The notes: a model not told the origin generated them from the sequence alone. 64,000 bases of DNA from Corynebacterium qintianiae (GCF_011038645.2 NZ_CP064955.1:1-64000), one strand, 5' to 3'; shown: positions 11,646 through 22,226, counted from the first letter of the stretch. Numbers and translations are program-made.

Positions 11646-11912
11646 TCACACCTCGGCCCAGTCGATGTAGACACGCCGCGCCACTTCGGCGAAAGCGTCG
11701 TTGGCGTCCGTGAGAGGCTGCAACGCGACAATCGCGGACGCCAGCGCGACGCCTGCCGCGAGAGGCGAATCGAACACCGCCACCCCGTGCACCCGCGCGC
11801 CCGGCACCGCGGCCGCCGCGCACAGCGCCGAGAACGACCGCACACGAACGCGAGGCACAGTGCAGAACTCGTCGGCTACCACGAGAAGTTGCTCCGGGCT
11901 AAACCCCTTCAT
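11646..11912 (-). CDS. Degenerate Doc/Fic-like toxin partner
   Basis: An 88-residue protein encoded directly after a small ribbon-helix-helix-like protein, with a 14-nt gene overlap: the classic antitoxin-toxin arrangement. The segment HGVAVFDSPLAAGVALAS followed by LQPLTDANDAFAEVAR aligns by eye with the Fic/Doc helix and loop, whose active motif is HPFxDGNKR. Here His becomes Gln and GNKR becomes ANDAF, so ATP-dependent Fic or Doc chemistry is unlikely. It may be an inactivated toxin, a relative with another activity, or a co-repressor. Start taken at ATG 11912 (MKGFSPEQ). Assignment is by context and weak similarity. Confidence 0.55.
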   Translation of the reverse strand: MKGFSPEQLLVVADEFCTVPRVRVRSFSALCAAAAVPGARVHGVAVFDSPLAAGVALASAIVALQPLTDANDAFAEVARRVYIDWAEV

Positions 11913-12123
11913 TGCCCCGCGCCTGCCTGATCCGTGACTCGGTTGCGGCGTAGTGCTCTGAATGGGATCGGGCGAGCGTGGCCACGGTCGCGTCGTCAAT
12001 CAAACGCGCCGCGGCGGTGACCACCGACCGCCGCACCGCTTCCTGTTTTGAGCAACCCCACGCCGAGGCGAGGAGAACAAGCGCCCTGTCCTCGTCTGCG
12101 GTGAGGCGAAGTGTCATAGCCAT
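11899..12123 (-). CDS. Putative antitoxin, ribbon-helix-helix-like
   Basis: A 74-residue protein with MTLRLTADEDRAL (a beta strand then a helix) and WGCSKQEAVRRSVVTAAARL, the pattern of a MetJ/Arc/CopG DNA-binding domain. The charged C-terminal tail is suited to toxin binding. Start is ATG 12123 or 12117. Antitoxins of this type usually repress their own operon. Overlap with the next gene by 14 nt supports co-translation. Divergent from gyrA. Confidence 0.6.
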   Translation of the reverse strand: MAMTLRLTADEDRALVLLASAWGCSKQEAVRRSVVTAAARLIDDATVATLARSHSEHYAATESRIRQARGNEGV

Positions 12124-12169
12124 ACCACTTTGATACCGCATGCGCCACCAATACCCGCAGACAACGCTG

Positions 12170-12175
12170 TAGAAT
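12170..12175 (+). promoter_or_regulatory. Probable gyrA -10 box
   Basis: TAGAAT fits TANNNT and lies 30 nt before the gyrA start. The -35 region is poor. Confidence 0.5.
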
Positions 12176-12205
12176 CGCCCGGGTAACTTCAAAGAAAGGT
12201 GACCA

Positions 12206-14830
<2,625 letters not shown>

Positions 14831-14833
14831 CCC

Positions 14834-15172
14834 ATGGCGGCGCGCAAAGTGACAATCACGCATCTGCACCCGGGCTCCGTATTCCGGGTGGCCACGCTGA
14901 TGGCTCTGGCGGGATTCGTTGCCTGGATGATCGGTGCGACTCTGGTCTACTTTTTCCTCAACCAGGCGGGAGTCGTCGAGTCGGTGAACTCGCTTCTCGC
15001 GGGTGTGGGCGGGGAGCGGGTGGTGGATACGGCTCTCGTGCTTTCCGCAGCGGCGCTGCTGGGGCTGGTCGGGGTTGTGTTCGTCGCCGTAATCGCGCCA
15101 TTGTGCGCCGTAATCTACAACGCCATCGCCAATCTGGTCGGCGGCGTGACGGTTACGATGTCGAATCGCTGA
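14834..15172 (+). CDS. DUF3566 membrane protein
   Basis: A 112-residue protein with two transmembrane segments (about residues 20-42 and 68-92) and the conserved C-terminal YNAIANLVGGV motif of DUF3566, an actinobacterial family nearly always found after gyrA. Function is not established. It starts 3 nt after the gyrA stop and is presumably co-transcribed with it. Confidence 0.9.
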   Translation: MAARKVTITHLHPGSVFRVATLMALAGFVAWMIGATLVYFFLNQAGVVESVNSLLAGVGGERVVDTALVLSAAALLGLVGVVFVAVIAPLCAVIYNAIANLVGGVTVTMSNR

Positions 15173-15270
15173 GGCTTGCTTTCGACGCCCACCGCGCCCG
15201 CGCTTTCCCTGGCTGAGCTGCCGATTTGGAGCTAAGGGGACGCGGTGGGTAATGTTCTATCTCGTTCCCC

Positions 15271-15344
15271 GGGCCTATAGCTCAGTCGGTTAGAGCGCAT
15301 CGCTGATAACGATGAGGTCGCAAGTTCGATTCTTGCTAGGCCCA
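15271..15344 (+). tRNA. tRNA-Ile (GAT)
   Basis: Acceptor stem GGGCCTA/TAGGCCC, D-arm CTCAGTCGGTTAGAG, anticodon arm CATCG-CTGATAA-CGATG with anticodon GAT at 15305-15307, T-arm GTTCGATTC. CCA is partly followed by genomic CA. Confidence 0.97.
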
Positions 15345-15355
15345 CAGGAACAAAA

Positions 15356-15428
15356 GGGGCATTAGCTCAGTTGGTAGAGCACCTGCTTTGCAAGCAGGAT
15401 GTCAGGAGTTCGATTCTCCTATGCTCCA
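15356..15428 (+). tRNA. tRNA-Ala (TGC)
   Basis: Acceptor stem GGGGCAT/ATGCTCC, anticodon loop TTTGCAA with anticodon TGC at 15389-15391, canonical D- and T-arms. It lies 11 nt after tRNA-Ile, so the two are transcribed together. Confidence 0.97.
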
Positions 15429-15448
15429 CAGGTTTGTGGTTAAAGTCG

Positions 15449-15484
15449 ATCCCCGGCACTCGCCAGAGTGTCGGGGATTTCGTT
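15449..15484 (+). terminator. Terminator of the tRNA-Ile-tRNA-Ala unit
   Basis: Inverted repeat ATCCCCGGCACTC / GAGTGTCGGGGAT with a 4-nt loop, followed by TTTCGTT, 20 nt after tRNA-Ala. Confidence 0.75.
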
Positions 15485-15692
15485 CATTTGTTCGAATGGT
15501 GCCCACTGGGTGGGCCCGAGTGTCGATAGCCACCGTTACGCTACTTCATGTCTGGATAGAACCCGTGGCGTCTTTAGTTGCCTAGAAGTACAGACAAGGC
15601 TCTTTCCTTCCTCAATCCCAACACTGGAAGCGCCCGACCCGCGCAAGAACCCCATCTGACGCCATCGTGATTGACCAAGAATGGAGCATTCA

Positions 15693-16655
15693 ATGTCGGA
15701 GAAACCAACCGGGGAGGTCATCCTCTACCAGAGAGAAGACGGCTCGCCGACGATCGAGGTGCGCCTCGAGGCGGAGACCGTGTGGCTGAGTCAGCAGCAG
15801 ATCGCAGAGCTGTTTGAGACCAGCCAACAGAATGTTAGCCTGCATCTTCGCAACATCTATGCAGAGGGCGAACTCACAGTTGCTTCAACCCACAAGGATT
15901 TCTTGTCGGTTCAACGCGAGGGCGCGAGGGACGTCCGTCGATCCTTGGCGCACTACAACCTCGACGCAATTATCTCCGTCGGTTACCGCGTTAAAAGCAA
16001 GACAGCAACCCAGTTCCGAATTTGGGCCACGCAGCGGTTACGCGAGTACATGGTGCAGGGCTACACAATCAACGAGGAGCGGCTGAAACAGCTTGGGAGC
16101 ATTGTACGTATTTTGACTCGCTCCGACGACGAGTTGGTTGCCGGGGTTGGCGATGTGCTCGCGGGGTACCTGCCTGGCTTAACCCTGTTGCGCGACTATG
16201 ACGAAGGCGCCATCTATACCGCTCCTGAGTCGGTACCAGGGTGGACGCTGACCCTGAAGGAAGCCCGGTCTGTTATTGCGCTGGTGGGGGAGAATTTTCC
16301 CAACGACGGCTTATTCGGCGCGGAGCGGGGCGACGCCCTTGCTGGCCTCATCGGCGCGATTTATCAAGGATTTGATGGGCAGGATCTCTACCCGACAGTT
16401 GAAGAAAAGGCCGCAAACCTTCTTTACCTCGTAGTTAAGGACCACCCACTCTCGGACGGTAACAAGCGCAGCGCGGCAGCGCTCTTTGTCACCTTCCTCG
16501 CCCGTAATGGAATGTTCCATGGTGAGATAGGTGCAGCGCGCATAACGAACAATGCTCTGGCTGCAATCACCCTTATTGTCGCAATGAGCGACCCGAAGGA
16601 AAAGGACCTGATCATCGCCCTGATTATTCGCATGATCATGGAGGGTGACGCATGA
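15693..16655 (+). CDS. RhuM-type virulence protein fused to a Fic/Doc domain
   Basis: A 320-residue two-domain protein. The N-terminal about 150 residues carry the RhuM signature (VWLSQQQIAELFETSQQNVS, a helix-turn-helix-like segment, then HYNLDAIISVGYRV and FRIWATQRLREYM). The C-terminal part has an intact Fic/Doc loop HPLSDGNKRSAAALF. Doc-type enzymes modify translation factors with phosphate or AMP. The target here is unknown. Start 15693 is preferred to ATG 15681, because GGAG sits 7 nt before it. Codon use is visibly A+T-richer than the neighbours, and the gene sits between two tRNA-Ala genes, suggesting acquisition by transfer. Confidence 0.85.
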   Translation: MSEKPTGEVILYQREDGSPTIEVRLEAETVWLSQQQIAELFETSQQNVSLHLRNIYAEGELTVASTHKDFLSVQREGARDVRRSLAHYNLDAIISVGYRVKSKTATQFRIWATQRLREYMVQGYTINEERLKQLGSIVRILTRSDDELVAGVGDVLAGYLPGLTLLRDYDEGAIYTAPESVPGWTLTLKEARSVIALVGENFPNDGLFGAERGDALAGLIGAIYQGFDGQDLYPTVEEKAANLLYLVVKDHPLSDGNKRSAAALFVTFLARNGMFHGEIGAARITNNALAAITLIVAMSDPKEKDLIIALIIRMIMEGDA

Positions 16656-16765
16656 GCCGCCGCATGGAGCACCCACCACCGCACACCTCGGGCCCCCCGC
16701 TGGTCACGACGCTTATGCCCGCGATCACCCAAGCAGTGCTCGCGATTCTGGCGGAGCGGCATTGA
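16652..16765 (+). CDS. 37-residue ORF translationally coupled to the RhuM-Fic gene
   Basis: The ATG overlaps the RhuM-Fic stop (ATGA) and GGAGG lies 8 nt upstream, so the reading frame is well placed for translation. The peptide MSRRMEHPPPHTSGPP then a hydrophobic helix LMPAITQAVLAILAERH is unlike anything I recognise. It could be a small inhibitor of the Fic domain, a membrane peptide, or the remnant of a longer gene. Confidence 0.45.
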   Translation: MSRRMEHPPPHTSGPPLVTTLMPAITQAVLAILAERH

Positions 16766-16826
16766 GTGGTAGACCCAGGGCCATTTTAGGATTCCCGCGG
16801 TAGGGGAGTAGTCTGACTTTCCGCGA

Positions 16827-16899
16827 GGGGCATTAGCTCAGTTGGTAGAGCGTCGCGTTCGCAATGCGAAGGTCAGGGGTTCGATTCCCCTATGCTCCA
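16827..16899 (+). tRNA. tRNA-Ala (CGC)
   Basis: Acceptor GGGGCAT/ATGCTCC identical to the first tRNA-Ala, anticodon loop TTCGCAA with anticodon CGC at 16860-16862, T-arm GGGGTTCGATTCCCC. The first 25 nt match the tRNA-Ala(TGC) gene at 15356 exactly. Confidence 0.95.
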
Positions 16900-16906
16900 C
16901 AAGAAC

Positions 16907-16945
16907 AAAGCGGCTCCCCACCTGTCGAGGGTGGGGAGCCGCTTT
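16907..16945. terminator. Bidirectional terminator between tRNA-Ala and the DoxX-like gene
   Basis: A perfect 16-bp stem beginning AAAGCGGCTCCCCACC with a 7-nt loop. It has A's on one side and T's on the other, so it can stop both the plus-strand tRNA and the minus-strand gene ending at 16967. Confidence 0.9.
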
Positions 16946-16966
16946 GCTGTCCGGGCGTCGAAAAGC

Positions 16967-17428
16967 TTACTTGTTCGGCAGAGCCGCGAGAGCCGCGCCG
17001 ATGCCCGCGAGCCAGGAGTCCTTGGCCAGGGAGAGGCCATCCTGGGTCGGGCGCACGCCGTCATCCTCGGTCAGGTCGTCGTTGCCGAAGTACATCGACA
17101 GCAGGCCAGCGGCGAAGGCGGTCAGGCCGATGCCGGCGAGACGGTTCGGAACGAACGGAAGCAACAGAGCAACGCCGAGGCCGGTCTCCGCGGAGGCGAG
17201 GAGCTTGGCGAAGTTCTCCGCGTCCATCTCCTTGACAAACGGCAGGCCGGTTGCGGCCATGCCCTGCAGAAACTCTGCAGTACCCTTGTCGGCCTTGAAC
17301 TTGCCCAGGCCGGAGTTCAGAACGAACAGGCCGGTCGGGACACGCAGCGCCGCGGAGGCGAACCCAATGTTCGTCTCGTCCTGCTTGGTAAATACGCCGG
17401 TCGGAATCGCCTTGAGCGGGTTGAACAT
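16967..17428 (-). CDS. DoxX-like small membrane protein
   Basis: A 153-residue protein with about three to four hydrophobic helices (FVLNSGLGKF, ETGLGVALLLPF, RLAGIGLTAFAAGLLSMYF, WLAGIGAALAALP). The pattern resembles DoxX/DUF4267-type proteins. No redox or catalytic residue stands out, so no function is assigned. Start ATG 17428 is set by AAGGAG 9 nt upstream. It is followed by a shared bidirectional terminator. Confidence 0.6.
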   Translation of the reverse strand: MFNPLKAIPTGVFTKQDETNIGFASAALRVPTGLFVLNSGLGKFKADKGTAEFLQGMAATGLPFVKEMDAENFAKLLASAETGLGVALLLPFVPNRLAGIGLTAFAAGLLSMYFGNDDLTEDDGVRPTQDGLSLAKDSWLAGIGAALAALPNK

Positions 17429-17506
17429 GAAAAAATCTCCTTGAAGTTCGGGGTGGTTTGCATCCCCCACCATAGTGAGTTGCGCCGGGTGGAGGCCGAT
17501 CACGAT

Positions 17507-18058
17507 TTAGGTGTATGGCTCGATCTCGCTCTCGACGACCCACTTGTGGTTGGCCATCTTCATCCCGTCCGCTTCGTAGTCGACCATGTAGACGGTTTCC
17601 GCGGTGGAGGAGTCAATTGTCGCCTCCGCGCCCTGCATGCCGCTCATGTGATCCGCCTCGAGGGTCACCGTGGCGCCGTCGGGCAGCGGCGTGTCACCCG
17701 CGTCCTTAATCTCTTCCTGCACCACCCACTTGTGATTGGTCACGGGCTCGCCCCCGCCGACCGGGGTGTAGGAGACGGCGTATGCAACTGTGTCGTAGGC
17801 ACCCGCGATCGTCGCAGGCGCGCCGTCCATCCCTGGCATGTGGTCAGCGCGGAGCACGGCCCTCGTACCCACGGGGAACGTGGGGCTTTCGGCCTCGGCG
17901 ATCCCAACTGGGGCGGGGCCGCCATCGGTGGCGTGGTCGTGGGAACTGTGCTCCGCGTGGCTGGCGGCGCTGGGTTCCTCACTCGGGGAGCAAGCGGTTA
18001 GGACAGCGAGGCTAAGGGCGCTGAGGGCGGCGACAATAGCGTGGAGGGAGGTCTTCAT
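17507..18058 (-). CDS. YdhK-type lipoprotein with two DUF1541 repeats
   Basis: A 183-residue lipoprotein. Signal peptide with lipobox LTAC (Cys at about residue 22), a His/Ser-rich linker (HAEHSSHDHATDGG), then two tandem DUF1541 repeats. Each has a core of VGTRAVLRADHMPGMDGA or DGATVTLEADHMSGMQGA, then a YxVxY strand and NHKWVVxxEI. His, Met and Asp clusters suggest metal binding, and the family (YdhK in Bacillus) is often found near copper genes, but no metal gene is adjacent here. Attached to the outer face of the cytoplasmic membrane by inference. Confidence 0.85.
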   Translation of the reverse strand: MKTSLHAIVAALSALSLAVLTACSPSEEPSAASHAEHSSHDHATDGGPAPVGIAEAESPTFPVGTRAVLRADHMPGMDGAPATIAGAYDTVAYAVSYTPVGGGEPVTNHKWVVQEEIKDAGDTPLPDGATVTLEADHMSGMQGAEATIDSSTAETVYMVDYEADGMKMANHKWVVESEIEPYT

Positions 18059-18098
18059 AGATCCGATCGTACCCCCCAGGGGTATTACACTCGCGCGG

Positions 18099-20222
18099 TC
18101 ACACCTCCAGCTCGGGGTGGATGTCCTTGTCCATGATCACGCGGTGCTTCCACATACCGAGTGCCGCGATGATCCAGGCACCCACTGCGACGAGGGAGAG
18201 CACGACGATCGCGTTGAGCACCCGCGGGTCCCCGCTATGGCTGGAGTAGAACGTGTGCCGCAGCAGGTCGACGGTGAAGCGCATCGGGTCGATCTGGTGC
18301 AGCCATTGAATTGCCCGGGGCTGAACCTCGGGAGGGTAAAGGCCGTTGGAGGCCACCAACTGGACGGACATCAGGGCCATGGTGATCAACCGGCCCGCCG
18401 CCGCGCCGAAGATGACGTTGATTGCGGTGATGACGGAGAGGAACACCCAGGAGATGAACCACAGCACTCCGAACATCTGCACCGGGTGGGCGGGGTCGAC
18501 GCCGATGGCCAACACCTGGATCAGCCACAGGCACACAGCCTGGAAGAACCCGATGATGAACGCGGGCAACAGCGTGGTCGCCAGCGCCCGCACTGGGTTC
18601 GTTCCGGAGTCGATGGCGCGCCGGGACATCGGGTTGACCACCATGAACATGGCCAGGCCGCCGATCCACAAGGCCAGGGAGAGGAAGAAGGGGGACAACC
18701 CTTTGCCGAAGAACGACACGGAGTCGCCCACCTGGGAGGCGCTCACCGGCATCGCCGCGGCGTCGGTGGCCGAGGTCAGCCGGTCGCCTTCCCAGCGCGG
18801 CGCTTGGCCCGCGCCTTCGCTGAGCCGCAGGGCGAGCTCGCCGGAGCCGCTGTCGAGCTGCACCAGGCCGTCGTTAAGCGCGGCGACCCCCACGACAAGC
18901 TGGTCGGTGCCCGCGGCCAGGCGGGAGGAGCCGTCGGCGGCGGCGTTGGCTCCTACGACGAGCTGCGAGGAGCCGTCCTTGAGCGTGGCGACGCCTGCCA
19001 CCAACGTTCCCGAACCGTCCTGCAGCATCGAAAGCCCCTGAGCGAGCGCCTGCGCACCCTCGGTCGCCTGATCAACGCCCGACCGATACTGCGCCGCGGG
19101 GTCGTTGAGCTGGTTGGCCACCTCGTGCGCACCGGCCTGCAGGGCCGCGAGCTGGTTGAGCACCTCAGGGTTCATCAACGCAGCGAGCTGGCCGCTATTG
19201 AGCTGTGCCTGGATCCCGCGCGCCTGCGCGGCGAGCGCCTCGGTGCCGGGGACGGGGGAGCGGTCGAGCTCCGCGACGACCTGGTCCACCGCCGCGTTGA
19301 TGTCACCGTAGACGCGCTGCGCCTGGCCCAGCTGTGAGGCCACCGAGGCGATTTGGTCGACGCCGCCCGCGACCTGGGAGGCGCCACCGCCGAGGCGGTC
19401 GGTTCCGGATTGCAGCTCGGTCATGCCGTCGGAGAGGCGGTCGGCGCCCGCGGCGGCGTCGCCGATGCCCGCGTCGAGCCGCTCGGCTCCATCTTGCAGT
19501 TCGCCGATACCGGAGTCGAGTTGGCCGGCGCCGTCGCTAAGCCGGCGCAGGCCGCTATCCAGCTCGCGCGCTCCGCTGTCGAGTTGGTCGGCGCCGTCGC
19601 TTAACCGCTGCCCGCCCGAGGCTGCCTCGCCCGCGCCGCCGTCGAGCCGGGACGCGCCGTCGGCCGCCGTGTCGAGGCCCTCGCCGAGCGTGTTGAAGCC
19701 AACGAAGAGCTGGTTGACCACCCGTTGACTGACAGTGTCCGAGATCGTGCTGGTCATGATGGTGGCGGCCTGGTTACCCAGCATGGTGGGAATGAAGCCG
19801 TTCGTCTCGTTGAGCGTGACGTTCAACTTCGCCTGGTGCGGCTCGGGCGAATTGACGGACACCGCGGCCGCGGAGAAGTCAGTTGGAATCTCCACACCCA
19901 GGTAATAGGTGCCGTCCGCGACGCCGTCGCGCGCCTCCTCGGCCGACACGAGGTGGAAATCCAGCGGGCGCCGCTCCAGCAAAGACTCGGTGACCTGATC
20001 GCCCGCGCGCACCTCCGCGCCGTCTGGGCCCTGCGCCCCCTCGTCCGAGTTGACCAGGGCGACGGGCATCTTGCCCAGGTTGCCGATCGGGTCGTAGTAG
20101 GACCAGACGAACAACCCGCCGAACAGCAGGGGGAGCAGGACGATCACCGCGATGGCGAGCGGGGGAAGGGTGCCGTGGGCAAAGCGGCGGAAGTTGGTGC
20201 CGATGCGCAGTCCGGAGATCAT
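18099..20222 (-). CDS. YhgE/Pip-family membrane protein
   Basis: A 707-residue protein with an N-terminal transmembrane helix (about residues 20-42), an extracellular part and five C-terminal membrane helices of ABC-2-like type (WIGGLAMFMVVNPM onward). Between them lie about 300 residues of coiled, heptad-like repeats of the form GADQLDSGARELDSG and GSSRLAAGTDQLVVG, typical of YhgE/Pip proteins. Members act as phage receptors or envelope/secretion factors in Gram-positives. The gene overlaps the upstream ATPase-like gene by 4 nt (ATGA), so they form an operon controlled, by inference, by the divergent TetR. Confidence 0.88.
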   Translation of the reverse strand: MISGLRIGTNFRRFAHGTLPPLAIAVIVLLPLLFGGLFVWSYYDPIGNLGKMPVALVNSDEGAQGPDGAEVRAGDQVTESLLERRPLDFHLVSAEEARDGVADGTYYLGVEIPTDFSAAAVSVNSPEPHQAKLNVTLNETNGFIPTMLGNQAATIMTSTISDTVSQRVVNQLFVGFNTLGEGLDTAADGASRLDGGAGEAASGGQRLSDGADQLDSGARELDSGLRRLSDGAGQLDSGIGELQDGAERLDAGIGDAAAGADRLSDGMTELQSGTDRLGGGASQVAGGVDQIASVASQLGQAQRVYGDINAAVDQVVAELDRSPVPGTEALAAQARGIQAQLNSGQLAALMNPEVLNQLAALQAGAHEVANQLNDPAAQYRSGVDQATEGAQALAQGLSMLQDGSGTLVAGVATLKDGSSQLVVGANAAADGSSRLAAGTDQLVVGVAALNDGLVQLDSGSGELALRLSEGAGQAPRWEGDRLTSATDAAAMPVSASQVGDSVSFFGKGLSPFFLSLALWIGGLAMFMVVNPMSRRAIDSGTNPVRALATTLLPAFIIGFFQAVCLWLIQVLAIGVDPAHPVQMFGVLWFISWVFLSVITAINVIFGAAAGRLITMALMSVQLVASNGLYPPEVQPRAIQWLHQIDPMRFTVDLLRHTFYSSHSGDPRVLNAIVVLSLVAVGAWIIAALGMWKHRVIMDKDIHPELEV

Positions 20223-20887
20223 GCCGTCGCCTCCGCTACCTCGGGTTGCCGGGGAAGTCTCAAGTCGACGACATGGTCGGCGACGGTGTCAACCGCCGGG
20301 TTCACGGTGTTGACCAGAACGGGTACGTGGGTCGATAGGGCGTGCAGGTCCACGAGCAGGTCGTGGCGCCGCTTCAGGTCACGCAGCTGGTCCGGGTCGT
20401 CGACAACGAGCAGGTGGGCGGTGGGACGCGAAATCATCGCCAGCGCCACGCGCAGCCGGAAGCGGTCCAGCGGGTCAAGGTCACCGACCGCGCCAGCCGG
20501 ATCCACCTCAGAGAGGTTCAATTGCTCAAGCCACGGTTCGACGAGGGGGTGGCCCAAAATGTCTCGCGGCACTCGGCGGAAGAAGGGCTGGGCCCAGGCG
20601 ACCTGGTCGCGCAGGGTCTCGCGCACCGAGACGGATCGCTCGAGGGAGTCAATCATGGCGACGCCCGCGAGCGCCACTGCCTTGAACCGCTCCCGGGTAG
20701 AGCTCGACCCGTTGAGTTCGACGGTGCCCGAACGCAGGGCAAACCGCCCGGCCAGGGCCATGCTCAGAGTGGACGCACCCGACTCCCGGTTGGTGACAAC
20801 GAAGGTGAGGCCCTGAACGATCTCGAAGGTGAGGGGCTGGTCACCCTTTCTCAGCACTAGGTCGCGCGCGCGGAGGATGGTCTCCAT
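20219..20887 (-). CDS. Degenerate ABC-type ATPase-like subunit
   Basis: A 222-residue protein with the layout of an ABC nucleotide-binding subunit but with altered motifs. At the Walker A position it reads NRESGASTLSMALAG (the Lys of GKS/T is missing). The signature region reads GDLDPLDRFRLRVALAM instead of LSGGQ, and Walker B is HLLVVDDPDQL with Asp where the catalytic Glu should be. ATP hydrolysis is therefore doubtful. It may bind nucleotide weakly or act as a structural partner of the YhgE/Pip protein it is coupled to. Start ATG 20887, divergent from the TetR gene. Confidence 0.75.
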   Translation of the reverse strand: METILRARDLVLRKGDQPLTFEIVQGLTFVVTNRESGASTLSMALAGRFALRSGTVELNGSSSTRERFKAVALAGVAMIDSLERSVSVRETLRDQVAWAQPFFRRVPRDILGHPLVEPWLEQLNLSEVDPAGAVGDLDPLDRFRLRVALAMISRPTAHLLVVDDPDQLRDLKRRHDLLVDLHALSTHVPVLVNTVNPAVDTVADHVVDLRLPRQPEVAEATA

Positions 20888-20911
20888 GACTAATCCTTAA
20901 CCGTAGGAAGA

Positions 20912-20976
20912 ACTATCACTTTTGTGCTAGAAATGTTCCCCCGTGCCCAGCGAAAAGTCAAGTGATAGTATAAAAT
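20912..20976. promoter_or_regulatory. Divergent promoter region with paired TetR operators
   Basis: An imperfect palindrome CTATCACTTTTGTGCTAG lies at 20913-20930. The same half-site CTATCACTT occurs on the opposite strand at 20960-20968 next to a -10-like TATAAA/TAAAAT (20969-20976). The two sites face each other between the ATPase-YhgE operon and the TetR gene, so the TetR probably represses both. Confidence 0.65.
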
Positions 20977-21002
20977 CTCATTTACATGGTGGAGGTCGGA
21001 GC

Positions 21003-21581
21003 ATGCGAGTCGACGCGCGGCGCAAGCGCCAGGCGATCATCGACGCCGCGACTGCCCAGTTCCGCACCATTCCAGATGCCCAGATCACCCTCGACGGCAT
21101 AGCCAGAGACGCGGGGGTAGGTATCGCAACTCTCTACCGTCATTTTCCCACGCGCAGCGACTTGCGGTTGGCGTGCGCACTAAACCTGTTCGAAACCCTC
21201 GAGGCCATCCTCGATGAGGCACTGGTCACTTTCGACGAGGCCCCGGAGGAAAACTGGGAAAAGCTGATCTGGCGGCTTGTGGATTACGGCATCGGCATGC
21301 TCGTCGCGGCGCTGGCTGACCGCAGGCCAGGCAAGGCAGGGTCAGTCGACCCGATCGTGCTGGCCAAGCGCGAGCAGTTCTTCGCGGACGTCCAGGTGCT
21401 AGTTGACAAAGCTGCTGTTCACGGTCTCGTCGATCCGGGGGTCGACGCCCTGGAACTGGCCTCGGAGCTGATCGTGGCCACCCGTCCCCAGAGCGGGTTG
21501 GTCGACGAGCTTTTCCCCGACGTGAAGAACCGGCTGGTCCAGCACCTGCTCAAGGCGTGGAGGCAGCCGGCCCGGGATTGA
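21003..21581 (+). CDS. TetR-family transcriptional regulator
   Basis: A 192-residue repressor. The N-terminal helix-turn-helix is RQAIIDAATAQFRT then TLDGIARDAGVGIATLYRHFPTRSDL, followed by an all-helical ligand-binding domain with no recognisable ligand type. The start at ATG 21003 is fixed by GGAGG about 8 nt upstream. An earlier in-frame codon lies before the promoter. Divergent from the ATPase-YhgE operon, with shared operators in the gap, so that operon is the likely target. Confidence 0.85.
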   Translation: MRVDARRKRQAIIDAATAQFRTIPDAQITLDGIARDAGVGIATLYRHFPTRSDLRLACALNLFETLEAILDEALVTFDEAPEENWEKLIWRLVDYGIGMLVAALADRRPGKAGSVDPIVLAKREQFFADVQVLVDKAAVHGLVDPGVDALELASELIVATRPQSGLVDELFPDVKNRLVQHLLKAWRQPARD

Positions 21582-21584
21582 GAG

Positions 21585-22226
21585 CTAGCGCGTGGCGTCG
21601 CGCTGGTCGTCGTCAAGCGTATCCAGTGAGGTCAGCTGTTCGTCGATGGAGCTGAGCAGCTCCTCGTCGCGCTCCGCGGGCTCCTCGCCGAGGGGGCCGA
21701 CGGTCCCGGTCTCGCGGCCATCCCGGTCATCCTCAGTGCGGGAGGAGTACACCAGAGTGGTCTCGCCTCGCGCGTCGGTTTCCTCCCGCGGTTTGACGCG
21801 GTAGGTGACGGTCTCTTTCTTTTCCTGCTCCAGCTTGTCTTTGAGCAGGAACTCCCACACGGCCCAACCGGCAGCACCTGCGGCGGCGAGGCCGAGGAGC
21901 CTGCCAAACACGGATCCAGCCTTGGACTTCTTCTTCGCGTCCTTCGCCTCCTGCTTGAGCGCCTTGCGGCGCTCTGCGCGAGTCGGTGCGGCTGCGGCGA
22001 ATGCCGCGCGGTGGCGGTCGAGGCGGTTGTGCGAATCGCGGGTCAGCGCGCCTGCTTCGCGACGGGCCGCGTTGTAGGCGTCATTCAACTTTTCGGGGTC
22101 TTCCTTTTTGATCGCTTCAAGCACGGAGTCGTAAATCTCGCGCTGCTTGTCGTCATCGAGCTTGCGGAAGTAATTGATTGCGGAACGTGCGCCTTTGAAG
22201 GCCAGGCGGATGGTGAACGGGTTCAT
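21585..22226 (-). CDS. Conserved single-pass membrane protein, unknown function
   Basis: A 213-residue protein. The N-terminal about 100 residues are basic and helical (AERRKALKQEAKDAKKKSK). One transmembrane helix, VFGRLLGLAAAGAAGWAVWEFLL, lies at about residues 105-128. The C-terminal about 80 residues are strongly acidic. No catalytic motif. Start ATG 22226 with AAGGAAG 8 nt upstream. It ends 3 nt from the convergent TetR gene. Confidence 0.7.
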   Translation of the reverse strand: MNPFTIRLAFKGARSAINYFRKLDDDKQREIYDSVLEAIKKEDPEKLNDAYNAARREAGALTRDSHNRLDRHRAAFAAAAPTRAERRKALKQEAKDAKKKSKAGSVFGRLLGLAAAGAAGWAVWEFLLKDKLEQEKKETVTYRVKPREETDARGETTLVYSSRTEDDRDGRETGTVGPLGEEPAERDEELLSSIDEQLTSLDTLDDDQRDATR

